From: Sphingopyxis sp. H053
GTDB lineage: Bacteria; Pseudomonadota; Alphaproteobacteria; Sphingomonadales; Sphingomonadaceae
NCBI RefSeq assembly: GCF_001468225.1
Contig: NZ_LNRU01000005.1
Location: forward strand, 124,001 to 188,000
DNA length: 64,000 bases
Reading direction: 5' to 3'
The position numbers and the translations under genes are program-made. How positions within the stretch are numbered: position 1 is the first letter of the stretch; every line of letters begins with the position of its first letter. Positions 1-9,116 of this stretch are shown here, one piece after another. Below the pieces are notes generated by a model. That model searched no databases and was not told the origin of the DNA. It saw only the letters and a program-made list of their open reading frames with translations.

Positions 1-64
1 TTGAAACCCGGTGGGGGTGTGCGGGCGATAGCGGAGGCCGCGCCGCATTGGCAAGCGCCAACGA

Positions 65-1099
65 TCAGGATGCCGGCTTTGAAGGAACCCTTCGTTCGGC
101 CATCGCCAATATTCCCGCGGCGGTAGTCGCCTCAACGCCGCGGCGCGCGAGGTGGTCGAGCACAATGTCCCACCAGCGATAGAAGAGGTCGAGATCCGCA
201 ACACTGCGGACGTAAGGCGTATTTCCCGGCTGCAGCGACGGCGAGTGGAACGAGAAGTTGAGCACCGGAAGGCGCGCCGCGATCGCGATATCGATCGCCT
301 TGCACGCGCGTTCGGCGGGGATCCCCTCGGGCGTCAGTGCGATCCGCTCGATAAGCCCCAGACGCGCGAGCGCGGCGCCGGCGTGGGTGCCGTTTCGCGC
401 GACGCGGTGATAGATGCGGCGTCCCGCTCCCCCGAGCAAGCCGCCGAAGACGGTGGTGACCGGCATCTCGAGCACGGCGCCCTGCCCCGTCCGAACCCAC
501 CAGGGATGCAGCGGCGCGTCGCGATAGTCGGGGCCGTGCCCGGCGCGATAATCGAACCCGCTGCGCACCGATGTGTCGCAGCGGAAGCCCAGTTCGGCGA
601 GCATCGCGGCGGTGTCGGAGCCGAGGCCGTAACGGCCGGCGCGGTAGACGACCGGCGCGATGCCGAAGCGATCGCGGATCGCATCACGCAGCGCCGTCAT
701 CTTCGCGCGCTGCAACGCGGCGGGCAGGTTTCCGGTATAGCTGTTGCGCTCGTTCACATCCTCATCGTGCGGAGGGGTTACCCAGGGATGGAGCTGCGCG
801 CCGATTTCGCAGCGGCCGCCATCCTGCGCCGCACCCAGAATGCCTACCACGCGGTCGTCGGCGACGATCGGCCAATCGACCAGATAGATGGGGCGAACCG
901 CGGCACGCTCGAAATAGCTCTGGCATTCGGCGAGCGCGGGAACCGACGCGAGACGATAGCCGGTGCGCGCGAAGGGCGCGGCCCAGTCGAAATCCTCTTC
1001 GGTGTCGATCGTGACCCAGAATCGGGGGCGCTCACCGCCGTCCAGTTCGATCAGGTCCGATGCGGCCGGATACGCAAAGAAATTGCCCGCAGGCTGCAC
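65..1099 (-). CDS. WalW-type polysaccharide deacetylase family protein
   Basis: 344 residues. The N-terminal strand reads FWVTIDTEEDFDW, the Asp-containing metal-site strand of NodB-fold carbohydrate esterases in the WalW subgroup. Further conserved-looking blocks are EIGAQLHPW (about 99-107), VYRAGRYG (about 150-157) and FSFHSPSL (about 284-291), which would supply His ligands and the substrate groove. No signal peptide is visible, so it is probably cytoplasmic and may act on a polysaccharide or lipid-linked glycan precursor. The start is GTG, chosen because AGGGGAG lies about 6 bases upstream. It lies 37 bases downstream of the kinase-like gene and is probably cotranscribed with it. The exact substrate is unknown. 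Confidence 0.72.
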   Translation of the reverse strand: MQPAGNFFAYPAASDLIELDGGERPRFWVTIDTEEDFDWAAPFARTGYRLASVPALAECQSYFERAAVRPIYLVDWPIVADDRVVGILGAAQDGGRCEIGAQLHPWVTPPHDEDVNERNSYTGNLPAALQRAKMTALRDAIRDRFGIAPVVYRAGRYGLGSDTAAMLAELGFRCDTSVRSGFDYRAGHGPDYRDAPLHPWWVRTGQGAVLEMPVTTVFGGLLGGAGRRIYHRVARNGTHAGAALARLGLIERIALTPEGIPAERACKAIDIAIAARLPVLNFSFHSPSLQPGNTPYVRSVADLDLFYRWWDIVLDHLARRGVEATTAAGILAMAERRVPSKPAS

Positions 1100-1136
1100 T
1101 ATGCTCCCCTTTGCCCCGAAAGGCTGGCCGACAGAC

Positions 1137-2777
1137 CTACTCGCCTTGCTGGGCTTCCAGCTCGACTTCGGCCTTTGAGTTGGCGGAGGGCAGGTGCAAG
1201 GTCAAGGCGTTATGCCCGATATCGAGGCGTCCCCCGCTACCGCGCGCGAGGCTGTCGACGAGGCGAAGCGAGAAACCGAGGCTGAGCACCGCGGCGCCGG
1301 GCGCTTCGCCTTCGGGGCTGAACCCCGGGTCGAGCAGGTCCGCCGCCGTGGCAAAGCGGATCGTCGCGGGGCGGACGACCCGCAGCTGGAGCATGTCGTC
1401 GTGCCGCGATTCGGTCACCAATTGCCCAACCAATATTGCCCCCGGTTCGGATACATCGACCAGCGCCGTCAGCAGGCGGCCAACCATCCGCCGGACATCC
1501 GCGTCGCCGGCAAGCCCGAGGAACGGTCCCCCGACGCGCGAGATGCTGAGATCCACGCGCTGGTCGGCGAGGAGCGCGGCAAGTTCGCTTTCGACTTGCG
1601 TCACCACCACGCCGATATCGACGACCTCGTCCGACGGGGCGCCGGTGCCCGCCGAGCCGCTGCGCGCCGCGGTCTCCAGATCGTCGATGATCGATTGTAC
1701 CGACGCGGCATCGGCGACGATCGTTTCGGCCATCCCACGATAGCCGTGACTGACCGGCCCGAACATCTGTCCCGAAATAATCTGCGCAAAACCCGAAATG
1801 GCATTCAGCGGGCTGCGAAGCTCGTGGATGAGCTGACGGATCGAATCGCCCGAATCCTCCGACGCCGGCCGCCCAAAGGGCATTTCATTGCGGTGCGGGC
1901 GGCGCGCGCTCGCGCGGTAACCGCGGAACTGCCCTGTCGCCGGGTCGAACCAGGGCAGCGCCGAAAACCGCCATTCGCCCGCCTCCGCCGGCGTCCCTTC
2001 CAGCAGCATGCGCGCGTTGATGATTTCGGCGCGCTGGCGAAAGGCGCCCGCGGCAACGCCGTCGGTGCCCGGCTCGCCGCCATAGGCCGCCTCGGCGATC
2101 GACAGGCCGATCACCGCGCCGCGCGTCACGCCCTCGACCCAGTGGACGACGCCATCGGGGCCGGTTTCGAACAGGAATGCCGCGCGCGGCGCCCGCGATT
2201 GGGCGGGCTGAGTGCGCGTCGACTGATATTTGTCGATCCGACGAACGAGTTCGCTGATCTGGCTCGGATGCCCCTCGCTCGCGGGTTCGGGCGTCGCTTC
2301 GGCTGTGGGAGCCGGTTCCTCGTGCGCGGCGGCTTCGGGCTGCGGCAGCGCGACCGACGCGCTGCCCAGGCTGGCGAGCGCGCGATAAACACCGTGCGGC
2401 AAGTCGGAGCGTCCCGCCAGCACCGACCGTGCCATCGCGCTCGTCGCCGGCAGCAGCGCCAGCCAGTCGGCTTCGGCGAGCCGCGCATCGCGCAGCATGA
2501 TCGCCGACACCGCCGGCACATCATTGGCATAGAGCGCGACGAGCGGTGCAAAACGGCCATGGCGCGCGACGGCGCGCGCGCAGTCGCGCCGTACCGATTC
2601 GGGCACACGCGGCCTGAGTACGGCAAGCGCGTGCAGGCTGCGGCGAATATCGTCATCGGACAGTTGATTGCCGCGCTGCGCCAGAATATCGGTAAGTTGT
2701 CGCCAGGCAGTGATGCTCGCACGGCGATCCGCAGGCGCCTGGCGCAAGATGGTCGCAATCATCGAGTCAGCAGTCAC
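1137..2777 (-). CDS. sensor histidine kinase-like protein with degenerate ATPase domain
   Basis: 546 residues from a GTG start (an ATG five codons later is possible). Residues about 10-140 form a helical region reminiscent of the alphaproteobacterial DUF2336 repeat. A charged Ala/Pro/Glu linker (about 145-170) and a PAS-like segment (about 198-290) follow. Next comes a HisKA dimerisation helix, QLIHELRSPLNAISGF, with the phosphoacceptor His at about 318. The C-terminal region has the position of a HATPase_c domain, but the N-box reads MVGRLLTALVDVS without the usual Asn, and no clear DxGxG motif is visible; only a LSLGFSLRLVDSLARGSGG segment resembles the G2 box. No membrane segment is seen, so it is cytoplasmic. 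No response regulator lies beside it. It may be a scaffold or phosphatase rather than an active kinase. Confidence 0.7.
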   Translation of the reverse strand: MTADSMIATILRQAPADRRASITAWRQLTDILAQRGNQLSDDDIRRSLHALAVLRPRVPESVRRDCARAVARHGRFAPLVALYANDVPAVSAIMLRDARLAEADWLALLPATSAMARSVLAGRSDLPHGVYRALASLGSASVALPQPEAAAHEEPAPTAEATPEPASEGHPSQISELVRRIDKYQSTRTQPAQSRAPRAAFLFETGPDGVVHWVEGVTRGAVIGLSIAEAAYGGEPGTDGVAAGAFRQRAEIINARMLLEGTPAEAGEWRFSALPWFDPATGQFRGYRASARRPHRNEMPFGRPASEDSGDSIRQLIHELRSPLNAISGFAQIISGQMFGPVSHGYRGMAETIVADAASVQSIIDDLETAARSGSAGTGAPSDEVVDIGVVVTQVESELAALLADQRVDLSISRVGGPFLGLAGDADVRRMVGRLLTALVDVSEPGAILVGQLVTESRHDDMLQLRVVRPATIRFATAADLLDPGFSPEGEAPGAAVLSLGFSLRLVDSLARGSGGRLDIGHNALTLHLPSANSKAEVELEAQQGE

Positions 2778-2943
2778 GCGAAATCAGCCCCACAGCCTTG
2801 GTCGTTGGTTAGCATATGCTTACCGGCTAGCGTGAATCATCCGGTCATGAAAGTGCCTTAACCGTCCACGTCGCATTGTGGGACAATTGCAATCGCCTGA
2901 AATAATATTATGGTCACCGCAGTTTTGGAAAGCGGATGTTTCA

Positions 2944-3420
2944 ATGATGGCTAGTCAGAAATTCGATCAGATTGATTTGCAGATACTGGGCGAGCTGCAA
3001 AAAAACGGGCGGATGACGAATGTCGAACTGGCACAAATGGTGGGGCTGACGGCTCCGCCATGTCTCCGACGTGTCCGGGCGCTCGAGGAATCGGGGGTCA
3101 TCCGGTCCTATCACGCCGACCTCGACGCATCGAAGCTCGGCTATGGAATCACCGTCTTTGCGATGGTCAGCCTGCGCAGCCAGGCCGAATCCGACCTGAA
3201 GGCGTTCGAGGACTATGTCGGCGGGCTCGCCGAGGTGCGCGAATGCTATATGCTGAACGGCGAGATCGACTTTTTGCTGAAGGTCGTCGCGCGCGACCTG
3301 CAGAGCTTCCAGTCGTTCCTGACCGCGCACCTGACGTCGGCGCCCAACGTCACCAGCGTCAAAACCTCGCTGACGATTCGCACCGCGAAACAGCTGGCGG
3401 GAATTCCCGTCGAACCCTGA
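2944..3420 (+). CDS. Lrp/AsnC family transcriptional regulator
   Basis: 158 residues from the ATG at 2944; an in-frame start 22 codons upstream would add residues unlike the family. An N-terminal winged helix-turn-helix (FDQIDLQILGELQKNGRM, then VELAQMVGLTAPPCLRRVRAL) is followed by a RAM/AsnC ligand-binding domain containing VRECYMLNGEIDFLLKVV. Lrp proteins form octamers that bind amino acids and control amino-acid metabolism genes. The gene is divergent from the histidine-kinase-like gene across about 166 bases, which probably holds both promoters. GGAAAG lies about 15 bases upstream of the start. It is followed by a strong terminator at 3441-3476. A target such as the bkd operon elsewhere in the window is possible, but nothing in the sequence shows it. 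Confidence 0.9.
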   Translation: MMASQKFDQIDLQILGELQKNGRMTNVELAQMVGLTAPPCLRRVRALEESGVIRSYHADLDASKLGYGITVFAMVSLRSQAESDLKAFEDYVGGLAEVRECYMLNGEIDFLLKVVARDLQSFQSFLTAHLTSAPNVTSVKTSLTIRTAKQLAGIPVEP

Positions 3421-3440
3421 GATTGCAGGTCGGCCATAAG

Positions 3441-3476
3441 AAAAGGGCGCCATCCTGACCGGACGGCGCCCTTTTT
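3441..3476. terminator. bidirectional Rho-independent terminator
   Basis: Perfect inverted repeat: AAAAGGGCGCC at 3441-3451 pairs with GGCGCCCTTTT at 3465-3475, with a 13-base loop. A T-run follows on the plus strand and a T-run also follows on the minus strand (the A-run at 3441-3444). It separates the convergent Lrp gene and the TPR-like gene and can serve both. Confidence 0.9.
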
Positions 3477-3496
3477 CTTTTGTGCGGAGCGCGCGA

Positions 3497-4822
3497 TCAG
3501 TTCGTCGCGGGAGCCGCCGGGGTAGCCGCCGCAGCGGGAGCCGCCGCGGGTGCATCCAGCTTGACCACCCAAAGGTCGGCCAACCGCTTGCGGGGGCCGG
3601 CCACCTGGCCGAAGCTGGCCTTGGCGGCCGCCTTGTCGCCCGACAGTGCCTGGGCAACGCCGAGGCGATACGTCCACATGTCCTTGTCCGCTGCGCCCTT
3701 TGCCGCCGCCTGATAGAGCGGAATCGCATCGGCATAATGACCATAGCCGACCAGCGCGTCGGCGGTGGCACCCGCCGTCTTGGGATTGGTCAGCGTCGAA
3801 GGCTGCTTGGAATAGGCCACGATGGTCGATGCCTCGTTGCCGGCGCGCGCCTTCTGGTCATCGCGCCGGGCCGCCAGCTTCGCGTCGGTGCCCGGGAAAA
3901 CCTTCTTCTGCTCGCCTTCCTGGATAACGGCGACGGCTTCGCCCGGCAGGCCGTCGCTGGCCGCAAGCGCGCTATACTCGTCATATTCGAGGCGTTCGGT
4001 CATCGCGCCCGCCGCGCGCATCAGGCGCATGACGTCGAGCGTAACGGATTCCTGTTCCTTCGGCGTCCCGGCAGCCGGCCCGGCCTGCAGCACCGAAAAC
4101 AAGGTCTGACGCCAGACTTGCGGCTGACTATAGTCGCGCAGGCGCAAGGTCATCAGGCCTAGCATCTCGTCGTTGCGCTTTGCCGCCTGCAACGCCTTGA
4201 TCGGCCGGACATACAGTTCGTCCGACGGACGCTGACCCGCGGCGCGGCTTGCCTCGATCGCGGCCTTGGCGATCGTGATGCCCTGATCGACCTGACCCGA
4301 GCTGAGATAGCTGTCCATCAACAGAATGGGCACATTGGCTTCGGTCGAACCCGCGGCTCGCGCGGCTTCGAGCCGCTTGATCGCCTTCGGATAGTCCTTC
4401 GCCGCATAAGCGAAATTGCCCGAGAAGAAGCTGTAGACCGCGAGATTTTCCGGCGGGGTCAGACCCGAATCGAGCATCGCATCGAGCGCCTGTCCCTGAA
4501 CCGCCTGGTCCTTGTTCAGGATGCCGAGCTGGAGCTGGTAGAAGCCGAGGAGATATTTATCGTCGGGCGCGGTGGCGGTCCCCTGCCCTTCGGTCAGCGC
4601 CGCCTGCAACGCCGCGGCGTCCTTTGCGGTGGTCGCGTCGGTCATTTTCTTGAGCGCGGGGCCGAACCCCTTGCTTGCCGACAGGCCCTTGCCCTTCGCC
4701 TCTTCTTCCTTCTTCGGCTTCTCTTTCTTCTGAGCGGTAGCCGGGGTCGCAGTCGCCATCAGCGCGCAGCCCAGCACGGCGGCCATCGCCGTTGCGGGCA
4801 TCGAGCGGAAACGGTTAAACAT
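3497..4822 (-). CDS. exported TPR-like repeat protein
   Basis: 441 residues from the ATG at 4822, which has a good AAAGGAGAG site 6-7 bases upstream; longer in-frame extensions lack one. A signal peptide (hydrophobic core about 10-28, cleavage near ATPATAQ) is followed by a Lys/Glu-rich stretch (about 32-48). The rest is all helical, with tetratricopeptide-like pairs such as AYAAKDYPKAIKRLEAARAA and ALVGYGHYADAIPLYQAAA, then an Ala/Pro-rich tail. It is likely periplasmic and may be a scaffold or assembly protein. No enzymatic motif is visible. The spacer to the next gene upstream (5026) is about 200 bases and probably carries its promoter. Specific function unknown. Confidence 0.75.
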   Translation of the reverse strand: MFNRFRSMPATAMAAVLGCALMATATPATAQKKEKPKKEEEAKGKGLSASKGFGPALKKMTDATTAKDAAALQAALTEGQGTATAPDDKYLLGFYQLQLGILNKDQAVQGQALDAMLDSGLTPPENLAVYSFFSGNFAYAAKDYPKAIKRLEAARAAGSTEANVPILLMDSYLSSGQVDQGITIAKAAIEASRAAGQRPSDELYVRPIKALQAAKRNDEMLGLMTLRLRDYSQPQVWRQTLFSVLQAGPAAGTPKEQESVTLDVMRLMRAAGAMTERLEYDEYSALAASDGLPGEAVAVIQEGEQKKVFPGTDAKLAARRDDQKARAGNEASTIVAYSKQPSTLTNPKTAGATADALVGYGHYADAIPLYQAAAKGAADKDMWTYRLGVAQALSGDKAAAKASFGQVAGPRKRLADLWVVKLDAPAAAPAAAATPAAPATN

Positions 4823-5025
4823 CGAAATCTCTCCTTTTACTCGGCCGCCTTCGCCCAGGCATGCGCTTTGGCGCACACAGGTTCGGCCGCGCGTCGTAAA
4901 CGCGGCTAAACCCGTCGCGTTGCCAAGGCAAGACAGGCGGTATCGATATTTCAATGGAGAAAAGCGGCTGAACCGAAATTGAACCCGGTCTGCCGGTCCG
5001 GGCCGCACAGCGTCAGGGCCGGCGG

Positions 5026-5322
5026 TCAGGCGATCGCGTCGATTGCCAGGTTGATCCGGCGCAGCACGGCGGGGTCACCCGGCGCGCCCTCGATCGCCGC
5101 TTCGGCGAGTTGGATCAGCGGGATGATGCCAAAGGTCGCGGCGAGCCCTTTCAGGCGGGTTGCCGCCATTTCCCAGTTCGCATCGCAGCGCGATCGGCGC
5201 ATCAGGTCGGACAGGTCGCGCGCGCTGCCGGTGAAGGCGGTGCGCAGATCCATCGCCATCGCCGGATCGTCGCCGAACGCCGCGCTGAGATATCGGTCAA
5301 GGGGGCCGCTGTCGAAAGACAT
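5026..5322 (-). CDS. Hpt-like four-helix protein lacking the phosphoacceptor histidine
   Basis: 98 residues, all helical. The segment WEMAATRLKGLAATFG aligns with the active-site helix of histidine-phosphotransfer (Hpt) domains, normally HxLKGxAxxxG, followed by an LIQLAEAAIEGAP segment like the next Hpt helix. The position of the phosphorylatable His is Thr or Arg here, so phosphotransfer by the normal route is not expected. It may be a structural relative that binds a receiver domain or the neighbouring protein. It is divergent from the coiled-coil membrane protein gene across 68 bases, a short shared promoter region. The similarity is by eye only and moderate. Confidence 0.6.
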   Translation of the reverse strand: MSFDSGPLDRYLSAAFGDDPAMAMDLRTAFTGSARDLSDLMRRSRCDANWEMAATRLKGLAATFGIIPLIQLAEAAIEGAPGDPAVLRRINLAIDAIA

Positions 5323-5390
5323 TCCACAGGATTGGCAGCTTGTAGTTAAGTTTCCGTTTCATGGCGGCCATTTGATGCTAAGATGGCAGG

Positions 5391-7751
5391 ATGACGGGGG
5401 AAAAGAAAATCGTTGGATTGTGGCGGAATTCCGCGACAAACCAGGAAGCGGACGGCGCGGAACCGGCAGAAGTGGCGGCGCCCGAACCCGCGCTCGCGCC
5501 CGAAACCGAGGCGCCCACCGAACGGAATTGGCTCGACATGTCCTCGCTCGATGACGCCGGGGATATCGACGAAGCGCCACGCGCTGCGCCGGCCTGGCGC
5601 GAACGCGGTGCCCCGGCACTGCTTATCCTTCTGGCGGTCGGCTGGACGGGGTTCGCGCTTTCCGTCGCAACAGGCGGCTTTGCACGCAGCCCGGCCCTCT
5701 CCGTCTGGCCCACACTGGTCGCTACGATCGCGATGCCGCTGACGCTGCTTGCGGTGCTGTGGATGGCCTTGCTCCGATCGGGCCGGTCCGAACAGGCGCG
5801 TTTCGCCCGGGTCGCGGCCGCGCTTCGCGAAGAGAATATGGCGCTCAACCAGTCGATGCATTCGCTCGGCTTGCATCTGGCCGATGCGCAGAAGCAGCTC
5901 GGCGAGCAGGCGAAGATCGTCCAGCAGCTCGGCCTCGACACCGTATTGCGGCTGGGTGAAAGCAGCGACAAGCTCGCCAGCAATGCCTCGGTCATCGCCA
6001 ATGCGCACGACCAGCTCGCACGCTCGGGCGATGTCGCGCTGCAGCGGATGGATGGGCTGCTCGCCGGCCTGCCCCGGATCGACGACGTCGCGCAGCGGCT
6101 CGCGGTCAATTTCCGCGAAGCCGGTCTCGTCGCGCACCAGCAGGGCGCCAATCTCGAAGCCCGGCTCGCGGCGCTTGGCGAGGAAGCGGCCAAGGCGGCG
6201 CAGACCGGAACCGAAACGACTGCGACCATGCTCGAGGCGATCGTCGCGCTGCAGGAACAGACGAAGGAAACCGAAGCGGAACTGCTCGCCGCGTCGGCGC
6301 AGGTTGCCAACGAGCAAGGCGCCGTGCTTGCGCAAATGACAAAGGTAGCGGCCACCGCACGCGATGACATGACCTCGACCGTCGCCGCGATGACGGGCCA
6401 AATGGATCAAAGCTGGCGGCAGTTCCGCGAAGGCGTCGACGACGCCGGCGCGCTGATGGATGCGAAGCTCGGCCTCGCCCGCGATGCCGGAAATGCGATG
6501 GGCGTGCAGCTCGCGGCGCACGCCGACGCCAGCGACGCGCTCGCCTCGCGCATCACCGCGCATGTCGCCGAAGTCGGCAAGCAGCTCGAAATCCTTGATG
6601 TCAGCGTCAGCGCCAGCACGGGGGTCATCGGCCGCTCGATCGACGATACCAAAGCGCAGCTCGGCGCCTTCATGCAGGAAGTGCAGAGCGGCAACGCCTC
6701 GGCGCATCAGCTTATCACCCATGCCGAATCGCTGCTCCTCGCGCTCGATGCCGTGACGCGCGAACTCGACGAAACGCTGCCGCACGCGCTCGACCGTATC
6801 ACCTCGCACGGCAAGACGACGCAGACGGCGCTGTCGCAGCTCCGCCCGATCCTCGATGCGTCGGAACTCGTCGCGCAATCGACGGCGTCGCACGTCAACG
6901 CCGTCCAAGCGACGCTCAAGGCGAACGAGGAACAGATGGCGGGTCATGCGACCAGCCAGCAGGCGCTTGTCGACCGCATCAACGGCTCGCTCGCCGACGC
7001 CGAGACGGCGCTCGCCAAGCTGCGCGAAGGTGCCGACGAATTCGCAGAACAGGGCGGCGCGCGCATGATCGCGACGCTGGGCGAAGTTCGCGCCACCGCC
7101 GATTCGGCGGCCGACGAAGCCCGACTGACACTCGAAAAGCTGGTGACGAGCGCGCGCGAGACGATGCAGGCGACCGCGACCGATGCGATCGACGCCGCGT
7201 TCAAGAACGAGATCATGGCGCAACTCAGCGCGATCGAGGAAGCCTCAGCGCGCGCCGTCGCCGCCGCCAACGGCGCCGCCGACCGCTTGATGCGCCAGCT
7301 GATCACGATCATGGACACCAGCGCGAGCGTCGAACAGCGCGTGAGCGAAGCCGAACAGGCGATCGCCGCGTCGGACCGCGACTCCCTCGCGAAACAGGTC
7401 GGCTTGCTGACCGAATCGCTGAAATCGACCGCGATCGACGTCACAAAGATATTGTCGAGCGAAGTCAGCGACATCGCATGGGACGCGTACCTCAAGGGCG
7501 ACCGCGGCGTGTTCGCGCGGCGTGCGGTCAAGCTGATCGACAATAGCGAGGCCAAGGAAATCCTGCGCATCTATCAGGCCGACGATGGCTTCCACGCCGC
7601 GGTGAACCAGTTCATCCACGATTTCGAAGCGATGCTGCGCGTGCTCATCGGCGCACGCGACGGGTCGGCAATCAGTGTCACCCTGCTCTCGTCGGATATC
7701 GGCAAGCTCTATGTCGCGCTCGCGCAGGCGATCGACCGCCTGCGGAACTGA
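5391..7751 (+). CDS. large membrane-anchored coiled-coil protein
   Basis: 786 residues. An acidic Pro/Ala-rich cytoplasmic N-terminus (1-70) precedes two hydrophobic helices (about 75-93 and 107-127), forming a hairpin anchor in the inner membrane. From about 135 to 690 the protein is almost entirely Ala/Glu/Gln/Leu-rich helix with heptad character and no glycine-rich breaks, as in long coiled coils or methyl-accepting-like rods; I see no chemotaxis signalling hairpin. The last ~95 residues (DRGVFARRAVKLIDNS to the end) look globular. The body would project into the cytoplasm, suggesting a structural, polar-localisation or tethering role. It is divergent from the Hpt-like gene. Such proteins are sometimes annotated loosely as ATPase, but no Walker motif is visible. 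Function unknown. Confidence 0.75.
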   Translation: MTGEKKIVGLWRNSATNQEADGAEPAEVAAPEPALAPETEAPTERNWLDMSSLDDAGDIDEAPRAAPAWRERGAPALLILLAVGWTGFALSVATGGFARSPALSVWPTLVATIAMPLTLLAVLWMALLRSGRSEQARFARVAAALREENMALNQSMHSLGLHLADAQKQLGEQAKIVQQLGLDTVLRLGESSDKLASNASVIANAHDQLARSGDVALQRMDGLLAGLPRIDDVAQRLAVNFREAGLVAHQQGANLEARLAALGEEAAKAAQTGTETTATMLEAIVALQEQTKETEAELLAASAQVANEQGAVLAQMTKVAATARDDMTSTVAAMTGQMDQSWRQFREGVDDAGALMDAKLGLARDAGNAMGVQLAAHADASDALASRITAHVAEVGKQLEILDVSVSASTGVIGRSIDDTKAQLGAFMQEVQSGNASAHQLITHAESLLLALDAVTRELDETLPHALDRITSHGKTTQTALSQLRPILDASELVAQSTASHVNAVQATLKANEEQMAGHATSQQALVDRINGSLADAETALAKLREGADEFAEQGGARMIATLGEVRATADSAADEARLTLEKLVTSARETMQATATDAIDAAFKNEIMAQLSAIEEASARAVAAANGAADRLMRQLITIMDTSASVEQRVSEAEQAIAASDRDSLAKQVGLLTESLKSTAIDVTKILSSEVSDIAWDAYLKGDRGVFARRAVKLIDNSEAKEILRIYQADDGFHAAVNQFIHDFEAMLRVLIGARDGSAISVTLLSSDIGKLYVALAQAIDRLRN

Positions 7752-7885
7752 GCGGCGCTGAAATAAACGGATCGGCGTAGCGGCTTTCGTCCGGAAGCGG
7801 ACATTCTGAAGTTGCGCGAATGCGTTGACGACGATTCCGGAATTCTTCCCGTCAGCAGACAGTTGTTGAATTCCTCGCGAATCTG

Positions 7886-8884
7886 TCAGTTCGGCGCGCG
7901 CTTCTTGAAATATGGAGGGTTGATGTTGTCCTCGGCCGGCAGTTTGCGCCAGCGATCGAAGCGCGCAGACGTCAATTTTCCCTCGGCAATCGCTGCCCGG
8001 ACGGCACAGCCTGGCTCGACGCCATGCGCACAGTCGGAAAAGCGGCAATGCTGCGCCACAATGATGAAATCGTCGAAAACTTCCGATATTCCGGTGGCCG
8101 CATCGGACAGTTGCAGCTCTCGCATACCGGGTGTGTCGAGCAGCCAGCCCCCTCCATCGAGTCGATGCATTTCGCGCACGGTGGTGGTGTGGCGGCCCGT
8201 ACCGTCCCCTGCGCGGATCGCTTGGGTGGCGATGCTATCCGATCCTCGCAAAGTGTTTACGAGCGTCGATTTTCCGACGCCCGAGGATCCAAGAAGCGCA
8301 ACGGTTTCGCCCTTACCGCACCATGCGGCGAGGCGAGCGACACTGGCAGGGTCGCGGCCATTGACCGATTCGACGCGCAATCCCGGTTCGATCGCGCGTG
8401 CGGCCGCCGCAAAAGCCTCCGGGTCGTCCGCCAGGTCGGTCTTGGTGAGAACCACGACGGGATTCACCCCAACCTCGCGTGCCAGCACCAAATAGCGCTC
8501 CAGCCGGGCGACGCTAAAATCCTGGTTGCACGAGGCGACAATGAACAGCGTGTCCACGTTGGCGGCGATCATCTGCTCTTTGCGGGGATCGCCCGGTGCG
8601 CGCCGCTTGAACAGGTTCATTCGATGCAGGACGCGTACTGGCTCAAATGTATCGCGGTCGATAAGCAGCCAGTCCCCGACTGTCGGATGATCGTCCGACG
8701 GCCCCGCGCCCGGAATATAGGGCGAGATGAAACGCTGAAATCCGGCGCCCGCAACGTCGATCTTGCCGCGGTGGACGGCCATCACCCGGACGGGATGGCA
8801 TTGCCGGGCTTCCTCGCTAGTGACCTGTTCGCGGAAATGGGCCTTCCAGCCTAGAACTTCTAAAGTCTTATCGGGCGATTTCAT
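7886..8884 (-). CDS. rsgA: small ribosomal subunit biogenesis GTPase RsgA
   Basis: 332 residues. It has an N-terminal OB-fold region, then a circularly permuted GTPase domain with G4 (VVLTKTDLAD) preceding G1 (ALLGSSGVGKSTLVN) and G3 (LLDTPGMREL). A C-terminal zinc site follows, CRFSDCAHGVEPGC, fitting the family pattern C-x4-C-x-H-x5-C. RsgA binds the 30S subunit late in assembly and hydrolyses GTP to release RbfA and check the decoding centre. Length is typical. It converges on the coiled-coil gene with 134 bases between; no clear terminator was seen there. The start is supported by the normal family N-terminus. Confidence 0.95.
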   Translation of the reverse strand: MKSPDKTLEVLGWKAHFREQVTSEEARQCHPVRVMAVHRGKIDVAGAGFQRFISPYIPGAGPSDDHPTVGDWLLIDRDTFEPVRVLHRMNLFKRRAPGDPRKEQMIAANVDTLFIVASCNQDFSVARLERYLVLAREVGVNPVVVLTKTDLADDPEAFAAAARAIEPGLRVESVNGRDPASVARLAAWCGKGETVALLGSSGVGKSTLVNTLRGSDSIATQAIRAGDGTGRHTTTVREMHRLDGGGWLLDTPGMRELQLSDAATGISEVFDDFIIVAQHCRFSDCAHGVEPGCAVRAAIAEGKLTSARFDRWRKLPAEDNINPPYFKKRAPN

Positions 8885-9116
8885 ACAGCCGCAGGCGGCC
8901 TCTCATTAAGCCCAATGCGCGGGTTCTGGCCGTCGGTTACGGTCCACAAAAGCGCGCACTGAAATGTGGGCACCTGCATCGGCAGGGCAACCTCTGGGCG
9001 CGGTATACGGCCGCATTCCTCTGGTGGCCAGCTTGTAGCGAATATTAGCGGGGCACCCATTGTCCGACTTTCGTCCCAAAGCAGGCATGTCGGATCGGCA
9101 ATCGGGCTGCCGCTAT

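Noticed and set aside
1..64. Possible gene start on the minus strand running off the left edge (ATG near 48)
   Set aside because: Only about 16 codons visible, no ribosome-binding site and no recognisable residues.
1194..2861. 555-codon open frame on the plus strand over the kinase-like gene
   Set aside because: It is the antisense shadow of a GC-rich gene: Arg/Ala/Gly-rich with no domain, while the minus strand has HisKA.
5346..7223. 625-codon open frame opposite the coiled-coil gene
   Set aside because: Arg/Gly/His-rich translation, no motif, covers the promoter of the real gene and its start; a composition artefact.
8885..9116. Possible gene remnant between rsgA and DUF1467
   Set aside because: Translations in all frames are short and without recognisable domains; no repeat or hairpin strong enough to name.
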